This document shows positions 16,938 through 24,471 of a DNA stretch of 64,000 bases, one piece after another. The DNA comes from SFDP01 sp051891855 (GTDB taxonomy: Bacteria > Bacillota > Clostridia > Lachnospirales > Lachnospiraceae), in the NCBI GenBank assembly GCA_051891855.1, contig JBJFFP010000012.1, positions 3,078-67,077 of the forward strand. The letters are read 5' to 3'. The translations under genes and the position numbers were made by a program. The number at the start of each line of letters is the position of its first letter. The stretch's first letter is position 1. The notes beneath the pieces were generated by a model. It had not been told where the DNA came from. It ran no database searches and worked only from the letters and a program-made list of their open reading frames with translations.

Positions 16938-17584
16938 TCTGACTTTATATCCCCATATCGAATCACTCTTCCATTTTCCATTGTCACAATAACATCTGCA
17001 TATTCTTTCAGCTTTTGGTCATCATGACAGGATAAAACAACCAGCTTTTCTTTCCTTTTTTCCTCTTCTAATATTTTCTCAAATAAAGCAATTCCCTCTG
17101 TATCCAGGGCATTTAGCGGTTCATCCAGAAGTAATATTTGGGGATTTTCCATAATGGCCGCAGCAATTCCCAGCCTTTGCTTCATCCCCAGAGAATATTT
17201 TTTGTATTTACGCTTATCCTCGGGGGCTAATCCTACTTTAATCAAAGCTTCATCAATCTCCTTTTTTCCTGCTCTATCATTTAATGCAGCCAGCACTTCC
17301 AGGTTTTTTCTTCCTGTATAGGAACCCAGAAAGACTGGATTTTCAATTAATAATCCCAGACTTTCTGGAAAAGAAATTTCCTTTCCCAGAGCTTTTCCTT
17401 CTATAAGCACCTCTCCGCTTGTAGGATAGATCAGACCGCTTATTGCCCGCATAAGCATGGTTTTTCCCGAACCGTTTATTCCTTTTATTCCATATGTCTT
17501 TCCTGTCTTTAACACGAGGCAGATATTATCCAGTACCACTTTTTCTTTTATACGCTTACTGACATTTTTAAGTTCTATCATCAT
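16934..17584 (-). CDS. ABC transporter ATP-binding protein
   Basis: Of three in-frame ATGs, 17584 is chosen because GAGAGG lies four bases upstream. The 216-residue ATPase has Walker A (G-I-N-G-S-G-K-T) near residue 36, the signature Y-S-L-G-M-K-Q-R-L-G-I-A and Walker B (I-L-L-L-D-E-P-L-N-A-L-D). It follows two permease genes ten bases away and precedes the DUF5028-like gene, so it should energise that permease pair. The substrate is unknown; the secreted protein at the head of the unit is a candidate for export or for self-protection. Confidence 0.93.
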   Translation of the reverse strand: MMIELKNVSKRIKEKVVLDNICLVLKTGKTYGIKGINGSGKTMLMRAISGLIYPTSGEVLIEGKALGKEISFPESLGLLIENPVFLGSYTGRKNLEVLAALNDRAGKKEIDEALIKVGLAPEDKRKYKKYSLGMKQRLGIAAAIMENPQILLLDEPLNALDTEGIALFEKILEEEKRKEKLVVLSCHDDQKLKEYADVIVTMENGRVIRYGDIKSE

Positions 17585-17594
17585 ACTTCCTCTC

Positions 17595-18440
17595 TTAATC
17601 ATTTTTCTTAATCAAATCATACTTTTCTATACGTGCTAAACCCAGAATGATTGACAGTAAAATTAAACTTCCATTTCCAACTATCCCTTGCCCGATTGTT
17701 ACTCCGGCATTATCATAAAAAATGCTTCTTTTCAGCATGGCAAAATTTCCGATAGCAAAAGGAGATAAAAAATAGGTGGAGCTAAATAGGATGACCGCGG
17801 ACAGCAAATAGCTATACACCCTATCCAGAAAAAGCCCCATACAAAGCTGGACAAAATTAATAGCCAATGCCGTCATCACCGGAAGGAAAAAGACCAGACA
17901 GAAAATCTGTTTCTTAGATAAAATCTCTAATTGCATGTTCAATAGATACTCATTAAGACCTGATGCATAACTGAAGGAAATTTCTATCCCAAACAGAAAA
18001 CAGAAAAATGCTATTCCCAAATAGAGGATTAAAAAATAGCATATGGTACCGGTAAATAACCAGACACATTTGGAAATCCACCAGTGCCTCCTTTTTCCGG
18101 AACGTATGATGACCTGTATCCCCCGTTCCATAAGATTACGATATGGATAATTCAGTGTAAGAAAAGCAGAATATAAAAAAATCAGTAACCAGACAGCAGG
18201 AAGGACAAAGGCACTTTCCACTAATGGATTAAAAGGCTCCTTTCCTGCAAAAAGATAAATCATTACATTAGTCATGGTCACCGTTTGATTTTCGCCTTGC
18301 CCATTTTCCTGTACAAGCAAAAATTTGTAATAAAAATCCGCAAAAAAAACTCCACTCAACAGGAGTACAGTCAGATAAACATATCCTTTTCTAAGTAATC
18401 CATTCTGAATATCATAATTTATCAATCTACAAAGCTTCAC
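17595..18440 (-). CDS. ABC transporter permease, 281 aa
   Basis: Hydrophobic throughout, with about six predicted membrane segments (around 20-38, 78-96, 120-140, 175-200, 215-235 and 250-268) and short loops. I do not recognise a specific family. It overlaps the second permease by 14 bases and is followed by the ATPase, so the three form one transporter. The adjacent permease is similar in length, suggesting a heterodimeric membrane part. Confidence 0.82.
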   Translation of the reverse strand: MKLCRLINYDIQNGLLRKGYVYLTVLLLSGVFFADFYYKFLLVQENGQGENQTVTMTNVMIYLFAGKEPFNPLVESAFVLPAVWLLIFLYSAFLTLNYPYRNLMERGIQVIIRSGKRRHWWISKCVWLFTGTICYFLILYLGIAFFCFLFGIEISFSYASGLNEYLLNMQLEILSKKQIFCLVFFLPVMTALAINFVQLCMGLFLDRVYSYLLSAVILFSSTYFLSPFAIGNFAMLKRSIFYDNAGVTIGQGIVGNGSLILLSIILGLARIEKYDLIKKND

Positions 18441-19275
18441 TTTTTACTCCTTTGCACCAGACAATAATTAAAGTTGATACCAGTAAGATTCTACCCAACG
18501 TGATGATGCCCAGTGCTGTCCGGTCATTAGCTACCGGAAGTACATGGAGAAATTTCAGTGGGGACAGCTCCCAGCCGCTCCTTAAGCTGTTATCCAGATA
18601 ATCTATTCCCAGCATAAGAAAAAATGGGACTAACAACGCCGTTGTCTTATGTCCTAAGAAAAATGCTGCTGCAGTACAGATTGAGGCAATCAAGCCGGCA
18701 AAAAGCATATCTAAAAAAATGTATAGAACAGTGTAAAGAAAGGGTGACTCGTAATACATCTCAGACCACATACTCCTCTCACCCACTATCCCATAGGGAT
18801 AGATACTGTCCATTTTTAATGAAGGAAGAAAAAGAAAAAGTACCGCAAAGTTAAGGATTAGTCCGATACCCACAATAAGTGCTGCACTGCTGAAAACAGC
18901 TATATATTTAGAGATAAAATATACCTTACGCGATGTTCTGCACAATATATTTTTACTGTATCCCGATTGTATTTCCTCCACTAAAGACCAGCCATAGGGA
19001 AGAGCCGCAATGATTGGTAATAAATAATAAAACAGATTACTTTCAAAGGAAGTGACATCAGCTCCCAGCCAACGGCAAAATAAAGACATAGAGGTGAGCA
19101 TAGGATTTCCTTCTATTTTTCCGGCCTGCAAATTATCATATAGATTTTCGTATAAGATAATTGCATTAACTGCATGCCGGACGGCCAGGAAAATAGCTCC
19201 TGTACAGCTAATCATTGCTGCTTTATTTACTAACGCCTTCCTCATTTCTATTCTAAGGCATGCTTTTATCATCAC
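18427..19275 (-). CDS. ABC transporter permease, 282 aa
   Basis: A basic N-terminal helix (I-K-A-C-L-R-I-E-M-R-K-A) precedes about six membrane segments. The sequence W-S-L-V-E-E-I-Q-S-G-Y-S-K-N after the second segment resembles the coupling region of ABC-2-type permeases of bacteriocin or antibiotic transporters. It begins nine bases after the lipoprotein gene and overlaps the next permease by 14 bases, so the unit is a single operon. Confidence 0.82.
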   Translation of the reverse strand: MMIKACLRIEMRKALVNKAAMISCTGAIFLAVRHAVNAIILYENLYDNLQAGKIEGNPMLTSMSLFCRWLGADVTSFESNLFYYLLPIIAALPYGWSLVEEIQSGYSKNILCRTSRKVYFISKYIAVFSSAALIVGIGLILNFAVLFLFLPSLKMDSIYPYGIVGERSMWSEMYYESPFLYTVLYIFLDMLFAGLIASICTAAAFFLGHKTTALLVPFFLMLGIDYLDNSLRSGWELSPLKFLHVLPVANDRTALGIITLGRILLVSTLIIVWCKGVKSEAL

Positions 19276-19284
19276 TTTCCTCCT

Positions 19285-19932
19285 TTATTTGTTTATAGCA
19301 AATTGAGTTTCATTAATCATCCCAACCAGACCTTCAATATCTTCCTTTAATACCAGATAAGCTACTTTTACATTAATCTCCTGTCCCTGCTCCAATGTAT
19401 AGTGAAAGGGCTGTGCTAAATCCACTTTTCCTGCTTCAGAAAAATATGCCGGATAATAATGTGTAATTGGCTTTCCTCCATACAAACCCAAATCATAAAT
19501 ATTAAATTCGTTTTTCTTAAATAGCCCTTCCGCATCCTCATTTCGCAGATTAATCTCCAGTACAACCAGCTGATGGTTATCGATCACTATTCCCGTTTCA
19601 TCAATATAGTCCGATATTTCTCCGTACTCTCCCCATAATTCCTGAGAGCCGTATGTATTATAAGGCATTATTAATTCTTCCTCATCTATTCCCGCCTGTT
19701 CCAAACTTGTATAAATATCGGTGTTCTTGATTGTATAATAGAAATTTCCTTCTACAAAAGGGTCTTTAAAAGTGGTCTCTACAGCAACAGGATCAGAGGA
19801 GTTGTCCAAAGTCAACTCTTCTACCGGAAATACCTCTGTGTCTTCCGATTCCCCTTGAGTCGCTGTCTCTTTTTTACATCCTGCAAGCATGATGGTTAGC
19901 GATAATATAAGAAATAAAGTGATTTTTTTCAT
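19285..19932 (-). CDS. DUF5027-like lipoprotein
   Basis: The frame opens at 19986, but ATG at 19932 is chosen because it gives a clean lipoprotein signal (K-K-I-T-L-F-L-I-L-S, Cys19 in M-L-A-G-C) and has GAGAGGAG upstream. The 215-residue product has an Asp/Glu/Tyr-rich extracellular domain with I-K-N-T-D-I-Y near its centre. It resembles DUF5027 lipoproteins found beside DUF5028 genes and ABC transporters; this family call is from memory. It lies between the secreted protein and the permeases, so a role as receptor or immunity protein is a reasonable guess. Confidence 0.7.
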   Translation of the reverse strand: MKKITLFLILSLTIMLAGCKKETATQGESEDTEVFPVEELTLDNSSDPVAVETTFKDPFVEGNFYYTIKNTDIYTSLEQAGIDEEELIMPYNTYGSQELWGEYGEISDYIDETGIVIDNHQLVVLEINLRNEDAEGLFKKNEFNIYDLGLYGGKPITHYYPAYFSEAGKVDLAQPFHYTLEQGQEINVKVAYLVLKEDIEGLVGMINETQFAINK

Positions 19933-19952
19933 TATCTTTCTCCTCTCATCAA

Positions 19953-19981
19953 CAGAGATAGAGGAAAATCCTCTATCTCTG
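19953..19981 (-). promoter_or_regulatory. perfect intercistronic hairpin, 13-bp stem
   Basis: CAGAGATAGAGGA and its exact complement flank a 3-base loop, 13 bases after the stop of the secreted-protein gene and just upstream of the lipoprotein. No U-tract follows, so it is more likely an mRNA stabiliser or processing site that favours the first gene than a full terminator. A similar element at 23108-23142 holds the same position in the other unit. Confidence 0.7.
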
Positions 19982-19993
19982 CGCACCTTTTTA

Positions 19994-20461
19994 TTAATTA
20001 ACTACAGTGTAATTCCTTGTACTGTCGGGACTCCAAACCCCTACAACCTTTCCTGTTAAGGAGGATCCTGATCGAAATCCGACCTTTGCTAAAACTGTAC
20101 TTTTACCAGTTGCCCTATGCTCATAGCAGTTATTCGTAATACTCGATGCAACACCTTTTTGTACCGTGGCAGTTGTTCCTACGGTCTCATTATGGTAGAA
20201 AATCCCATTCCGATTTCCATATACACGAACGTGCACATATTTATATGGTGAAGACGAAATGTTTACATACACCTTGCTATCATTTTGCTTATCACGTGGA
20301 TCTACTTGAACAAAGGAGCCAGACGAAGATTTAACATTAATCTCATATTTACTATCAGTCACGTTAGCGGCATATGTTGGAATAACGCTCCCGACAGTAC
20401 CTGTTATAATTGCAGCAGCAGTTAATATACCTACAAATTTTTTTATTCTATTTTTTCTCAT
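19994..20461 (-). CDS. small secreted protein, DUF2712/lactococcin-972-like
   Basis: ATG at 20461 is preferred over 20494 because AGGAGG lies seven bases upstream. The 155-residue product has a signal peptide (residues 1-32, ending P-T-Y-A-A) and a mature domain of about 120 residues rich in Ser, Val, Tyr and Asn that ends W-S-P-D-S-T-R-N-Y-T. A final W-S-P-D-S-type segment and a preceding N-x-x-Y-E recur in small exported Firmicutes proteins encoded beside ABC transporters (DUF2712 or lactococcin-972-like). It heads the transporter operon behind repeat copy 1. A bacteriocin-like role is inference. Confidence 0.65.
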   Translation of the reverse strand: MRKNRIKKFVGILTAAAIITGTVGSVIPTYAANVTDSKYEINVKSSSGSFVQVDPRDKQNDSKVYVNISSSPYKYVHVRVYGNRNGIFYHNETVGTTATVQKGVASSITNNCYEHRATGKSTVLAKVGFRSGSSLTGKVVGVWSPDSTRNYTVVN

Positions 20462-20588
20462 TTTCTTCCTCCTCGTATAATCTTTATATTTCAAAAGAAC
20501 AAGCGTATATTATATTTATTTAATTTTCAAATATTACTCTAAATGCAGCCTCATCTCCTTCCACCTAATACGATTTTATAGAAAATAT

Positions 20589-20647
20589 TACTATTATTGG
20601 CTCGTTCTTTGAAATTTCAAAGTTTTAAGATTTTTTCTATTTAGTCT
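20589..20647 (-). repeat. 59-bp regulatory repeat, copy 1
   Basis: These 59 bases match 23553-23611 at 58 positions. The copy contains a perfect 16-bp palindrome (CTTTGAAATTTCAAAG, 20607-20622). Minus-strand TTGAAA (20620-20615) and AATAAT (20598-20593), 16 bases apart, make a plausible promoter that would start near 20586, about 125 bases before the secreted-protein ATG. The remaining 20495-20588 bases are an A/T-rich leader with no gene. The repeat is a candidate operator for the LytTR regulator. Confidence 0.8.
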
Positions 20648-20699
20648 GATTACTCAAAAATATTGTACTAGAGATACATAGTATAAACCTTATTTTAAT

Positions 20700-22010
20700 T
20701 CACCTTATTTTTTCATTCACATAGATAGAGACTATCGATTGAATAATACTTGTAGTTTCTTCCAAGCTTCTTTCTCCAGTAAAATAATAATCGGCTTCTT
20801 CAAAAAATACTTTGTATATTTTAGAATCTATTCGGCTGCTCATTTCAGCCTGTTCAATCAGTACCAATAGATCCTCTGCCTGTTTTTCTGTAATACAATA
20901 TAAATCAACCGGTTCTTCCCCTTCAAAAATAACTTGCTCCTTGACCATTGGTTTTTGCTGTCCATTTTCGTCTGTTTCATATTCTATTTTCTGCTCCTGA
21001 AATAATTGTTCCTCCAATGTACTCCGACGAATGGGAAATCCAAAAGGCAGCTCACCTTGACAGGAATCACCAAGACATTGCTGAATAAATTTCCATGCAG
21101 CCTCCTTATGCTGGCTAGTTTGACAAATAGCCAATACCGGCCCTGAAGGCTGTGCCATAGTTCCATTGGTTCCTTCTACGGGAAATCCAATAAAACTAAT
21201 CTCCTGTTCTCCAAAAATGTATTCCGCCCTGCAGATATCATAAATAGATTGAATCTTTATGGGTAAAAGCAACGCCTTATCCTCTAAAAATATCTGCTTT
21301 ACTGAAAAATTATCTTCTATTTCCAGATGCTCTGGAAATTCATTACAAAACTTCAGTACCTCACAAAATTCTTTTCCATTAAAATAACATTCACCTGTTT
21401 CCCAATCAATATAATAATCCATGCTTCCTGTCAGTATCGTTCCCAGAACATCTGCTTTAAAGGCTCCGGGATATAACCCCCTTTCCTCTTTCTGTTTCTG
21501 ATAACATTCCAGCATTTCTCCAATACTCCAGCTTTCGGCATTACCCAGATTCTGTTTTGTTCCCACAAAGCTTTCCAAACAGAATCCCAAAGGCAGAGCA
21601 TACAACTTTTCCCTATAGGAAAATGCCTCTACCATATTTTCAAAATATGCTTGCCGTTCCTTCTCATCCAGATAAAGGAATAAATCCTCTGTATATCCAC
21701 CTACAATATCACTGGTGGTGTATCCATTTCCAAAATCAATCAAATCCGGCCCTTCTCCCAATACAATCTCCCTTTGTAGTAAAAGAATTCCATCCTCCTT
21801 TGGGTCTTCTGAACGCTCATAGTGTTTTATTTCAATCCTGTAATCCGCATTTTTCTGATTATACTGTTCTACCTGTGTTTTCAAGATTGTACTACCTTCA
21901 AAGGTAGCCAATACCATAACTGTTTTTTCTTCTTGACTATCCTCTGTCTTTTTTCCACAAGCAACCATACATATGAACAAAGCAAAAAGTATTACTAACT
22001 TGATTTTCAT
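20700..22010 (-). CDS. extracellular solute-binding lipoprotein
   Basis: The 436-residue protein has a lipoprotein signal with Cys18 in M-V-A-C-G-K-K and the build of an ABC-type family 1 solute-binding protein: V-M-V-L-A-T-F-E near 31, Q-V-E-Q-Y-N-Q-K-N-A-D-Y near 46, E-G-P-D-L-I-D-F near 86 and A-A-W-K-F-I-Q-Q near 301. No permease or ATPase for a sugar-type transporter is nearby. It follows a broken propeller lipoprotein by 25 bases, so the pair may act as a receptor or sensor rather than in uptake. Part of the unit behind repeat copy 2. Confidence 0.82.
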   Translation of the reverse strand: MKIKLVILFALFICMVACGKKTEDSQEEKTVMVLATFEGSTILKTQVEQYNQKNADYRIEIKHYERSEDPKEDGILLLQREIVLGEGPDLIDFGNGYTTSDIVGGYTEDLFLYLDEKERQAYFENMVEAFSYREKLYALPLGFCLESFVGTKQNLGNAESWSIGEMLECYQKQKEERGLYPGAFKADVLGTILTGSMDYYIDWETGECYFNGKEFCEVLKFCNEFPEHLEIEDNFSVKQIFLEDKALLLPIKIQSIYDICRAEYIFGEQEISFIGFPVEGTNGTMAQPSGPVLAICQTSQHKEAAWKFIQQCLGDSCQGELPFGFPIRRSTLEEQLFQEQKIEYETDENGQQKPMVKEQVIFEGEEPVDLYCITEKQAEDLLVLIEQAEMSSRIDSKIYKVFFEEADYYFTGERSLEETTSIIQSIVSIYVNEKIR

Positions 22011-22035
22011 TCCTTATCCTCTATTCTTTATAGAA

Positions 22036-23082
22036 CTATTTTTCGGAAGGCAAGTAATAAAATGTAGTTTTTCCCTTCTTCTGCTCCATTAGGCAGGCAC
22101 GCCCATCTGCGAGAACACCATATCCTACAATTTCTGAGCCTTTTATGGGCAACTTACTTCCGGAAATTCTGTTCTCTACTGTGTCTTCATCACAAGCAAG
22201 CACTCCACCTTCCTTATTAAAAAGCAAAAGCTCGGTATCTATTCCAGGATAAATTCCGGCATAAATCGCAGCTGCTTCTGGTAGCTTTACTTCACAAAGG
22301 CATAAAGTTCCATCTTCCTCCCATCGTGCCAATCTTCTTTCTCCGGATTCTTCACGATAGATACAATAAACTCTTCCTGTTTTTCCTATCCCAATTCCTT
22401 CTACCCAGCCATCACATGAAATATTTTCTTTTTGGGAACCATCAGCCATGATTTTAACGAATACTTTTTCCCCCTCCACATAATAATTTCCATCCTTATC
22501 TACTGCAAAACAAAATGGTCTTGGTTGTTCGGATGAGAATAGATTCGATACATCAATTTCTTTTTCTTGCATTCCTTCTTTGTTAACTATGGTAATATAA
22601 CTTTTTTCATAAGTGATTTGATCAAAAATTTCCCCATTTATTTCCTGCTTTTTCACACTCATTCATAAAATATGGCATCTCCCTTGAGTATCAACAGCCA
22701 TATTAAAGGCACGCATATCTTCTCTGGTATCTACCGTAAATTCCCTAAAAACATCCTCTTCCTGTCTCATCGAACCCAAAAAATAGTTTTCATCAGCTTT
22801 AATCCCATAGATATACAGCATACCTTCTCCCGTTGCAAATATTGACTTAGTAAATTCTTCACCCTGATAAGAGATTGTTGCTTCTCGTTCAGATGCTTTT
22901 ATCGTCTCTGCTGACAAAAACTCTCCTTCGTCTGTAAGTTTATCTTCACAATCTAGATTTTCTTCCTTATTAGTCAATTTCTCCGTTACATTTCCATTTT
23001 GTACGGTAGCACAAGAGCTACTTACTATGGAAACCAGCATACTTATAACTAAAACCAGATATATCATTCCTCTTTTTATCAT
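22036..23082 (-). pseudogene. propeller-like lipoprotein interrupted by an in-frame UGA
   Basis: A 349-codon frame is broken by TGA at codon 140 (22665-22663), followed at once by ATG, so it reads as two genes. The frame is unbroken otherwise, and the junction (G-R-C-H-I-L, stop, M-S-V-K-K-Q) is best explained by TGG changed to TGA in the middle of a propeller blade. ATG at 23082 has GGGAG upstream and gives a membrane signal ending S-S-C, a weak lipobox. The downstream half has D-K-D-G-N-Y-Y-V-E-G repeats typical of beta-propellers. Reinitiation would make a part without a signal peptide. Confidence 0.78.
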
Positions 23083-23107
23083 AAGGCTCTCCCTATCACT
23101 AAATAGA

Positions 23108-23142
23108 GCTGCAAAAGTAGCTGAATAAGCTACTTTTGCAGC
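23108..23142 (-). promoter_or_regulatory. perfect intercistronic hairpin, 15-bp stem
   Basis: GCTGCAAAAGTAGCT and its exact complement flank a 5-base loop, 13 bases after the stop of the small secreted-protein gene. No U-tract follows. The position, between a secreted protein and a lipoprotein, is the same as for the 19953-19981 hairpin, though the sequences are unrelated. Confidence 0.72.
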
Positions 23143-23155
23143 AACTCCATATTTT

Positions 23156-23461
23156 CTAATAAGGCATTGCATAATGATGATCTACATAACCATATGTTCC
23201 GGTTTTAATTCTCTGCATATAGTTATACTCCGGATCTGAGCCAAAAATATACGGATAGTAATTTATCTCCTCTCCCCAATACATTAGTTCTAAAACGGTT
23301 CCTCCTGTCCAGCCTTCTTTCCTCAATCTAACCCCATTACCGATGATATATCGCGATTGCACTTCTGCGGCATTAGTCTGCAGAAGTGGTGACATGGAAA
23401 AAATGGTTACGGCTAAAACAAACCCTGCAATTAAACGTTTTGATATTTTTTTCATTTTCAT
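23156..23461 (-). CDS. small secreted SH3-like protein
   Basis: ATG at 23461 is preferred over a GTG at 23482, since GGAG lies about nine bases upstream. The 101-residue product has a signal peptide (residues 1-35, ending T-N-A-A) and a mature part of about 66 residues. The mature part has the pattern of a bacterial SH3 domain: N-G-V-R-L-R near its start, a central G-E-E-I-N-Y-Y-P turn, and G-T-Y-G-Y-V-D near its end. Such domains bind cell-wall peptides. It is the first gene after repeat copy 2 and agrD, so it is a likely target of the pheromone circuit. Confidence 0.72.
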   Translation of the reverse strand: MKMKKISKRLIAGFVLAVTIFSMSPLLQTNAAEVQSRYIIGNGVRLRKEGWTGGTVLELMYWGEEINYYPYIFGSDPEYNYMQRIKTGTYGYVDHHYAMPY

Positions 23462-23552
23462 TATATTTTCTCCTTTCTTCACTCACTCTTCACAATTTTA
23501 AACTCTCATACTCCCATAGAACCCCCCCTTTTTCTGCAAATTTCTCAATTCC

Positions 23553-23611
23553 TACTATTATTGGCTCGTTCTTTGAAATTTAAAAGTTTTAAGATTTTTT
23601 CTATTTAGTCT
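23553..23611 (-). repeat. 59-bp regulatory repeat, copy 2, overlapping the agrD stop
   Basis: It differs from copy 1 (20589-20647) at one base, which breaks the central palindrome (CTTTTAAATTTCAAAG here) and changes the candidate -35 from TTGAAA to TTTAAA. The upstream edge contains the last codons and stop of agrD (23603-23601). It lies about 92 bases before the secreted SH3-like gene. As in copy 1 the likely role is a promoter or operator read on the minus strand. Confidence 0.8.
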
Positions 23612-23747
23612 TCTCCTGATTTTTAGGTCTCTTTGGCTGATAAATATAGCCAATACATGAGGGCGGCCAATATGCCCCATCCATTTTGGCTGTACTTTCG
23701 GCCATCTTAACAATACCTTTCATAATTTTTTCTTTCAAACTTTTCAT
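23601..23747 (-). CDS. agrD: AgrD-like cyclic peptide pheromone precursor
   Basis: A 48-codon frame begins at 23747, with AGGAGG eight bases before the ATG, and overlaps the end of agrB by 41 bases in another frame. The layout is that of AgrD: a Lys-rich amphipathic helix (residues 1-22), a core with the only Cys (Cys31) after Y-W-P-P-S, and a charged tail Y-Q-P-K-R-P-K-N. In clostridial AgrD peptides the ring is followed by a Q-P-x-x-P-K tail, so the thiolactone ring should be Cys31-Ile-Gly-Tyr-Ile35, with an N-terminal tail of unknown length. AgrB would cut after Ile35. Confidence 0.88.
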   Translation of the reverse strand: MKSLKEKIMKGIVKMAESTAKMDGAYWPPSCIGYIYQPKRPKNQEKTK

Positions 23748-24327
23748 CTTTTGGTACCTCCTGTTTTAAAATTTTTGCTAATATTAATAATCCAGCATCC
23801 ATTCCCATCCCTGCTACTGAATACGGAATGTATTCTGGAATTATATCTAATTGAACAGAAATAAAAACAATTAAGGAAATTAATATTGCAAGCCATCTCG
23901 AAAAACTTTTACATACTTGGATTTCCTGTTTACTTAATTCTAGATTCGGATGATTTACTGGTGAGAACAAAAAAATAATGATTACAGAAATTACTACAGT
24001 ACCTATTAAAACCTCTGTATTTCCAAAGAGAAGGTGTTCACTTATTTCACTTACAAAATAATAGATTACTATTGTCCATACATAACAAAGAAATTTTTTG
24101 GGGGCATGATACCCGCCAGTTCTTCCTCTCAAAGATAGAAATGCCACCATGAAAAATATTGTATGTATAATATTTTGGTTGATAAATCCAAGTACCAGTA
24201 AGGTACTATAATTTAAAATTTTACCAAATAAAACCTCAAAGCTGTATACATACCCCTCTTTCATTTTTAAGGGAAGGATTTCATTTTCAATGAGATAATC
24301 TACAAATTTACAGGATATACTATTCAT
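23707..24327 (-). CDS. agrB: AgrB-family accessory gene regulator peptidase
   Basis: The 206-residue membrane protein has the AgrB signature R-T-G-G-Y-H-A followed by Cys seven residues after the His, matching the His77/Cys84 catalytic pair of Staphylococcus aureus AgrB. About four to six membrane segments surround it. AgrB removes the C-terminal tail of AgrD and forms the thiolactone. agrD starts inside its 3' end. A modest AAGGTG site precedes the ATG, and a promoter lies upstream. Confidence 0.93.
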   Translation of the reverse strand: MNSISCKFVDYLIENEILPLKMKEGYVYSFEVLFGKILNYSTLLVLGFINQNIIHTIFFMVAFLSLRGRTGGYHAPKKFLCYVWTIVIYYFVSEISEHLLFGNTEVLIGTVVISVIIIFLFSPVNHPNLELSKQEIQVCKSFSRWLAILISLIVFISVQLDIIPEYIPYSVAGMGMDAGLLILAKILKQEVPKDEKFERKNYERYC

Positions 24328-24365
24328 TACTTACACCTTTACTTTACTTTTCTTGAGAATACACG

Positions 24366-24396
24366 ATTATAAAACAAAAGAGAATACCTCCGTCAA
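24366..24396 (-). promoter_or_regulatory. putative promoter of agrBD
   Basis: TATAAT (24371-24366) is a perfect -10. TTGACG (24396-24391) is the best -35, at a long spacing of 19 bases. It follows directly on the terminator of the kinase gene, which implies agrBD is transcribed independently of the kinase and regulator. Confidence 0.55.
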
Positions 24397-24414
24397 AAAA
24401 CGGCGGTTAAAAGC

Positions 24415-24439
24415 AAAAAACGGCGGTCAAAAGACCGCC
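24415..24439 (-). terminator. intrinsic terminator after the sensor kinase
   Basis: On the minus strand GGCGGTC, a TTTT loop and GACCGCC are followed by GTTTTTT. The A-run and half of the stem are part of a 20-base tandem direct repeat (24394-24413 and 24414-24433, one mismatch). Confidence 0.8.
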
Positions 24440-24471
24440 ATTTCAAAATTCTTTCAAAACTCAAAATTCTC

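Noticed and set aside
17595..19275. The two permeases as lactococcin-type DUF1430 immunity proteins
   Set aside because: Those proteins are much longer; these are ABC-2-sized, about 280 residues each, so only a general permease call is supported.
16618..22665. The two in-frame UGA codons as recoding (Trp or selenocysteine)
   Set aside because: UGA serves as a normal stop in many genes here (for example 9923, 26521 and the end of the DUF5028 frame at 16347), and no selenocysteine-insertion hairpin was seen. Nonsense mutation is simpler.
24394..24433. 20-bp tandem repeat as a mobile or CRISPR-like element
   Set aside because: Only two units, largely explained as a duplicated part of the terminator.
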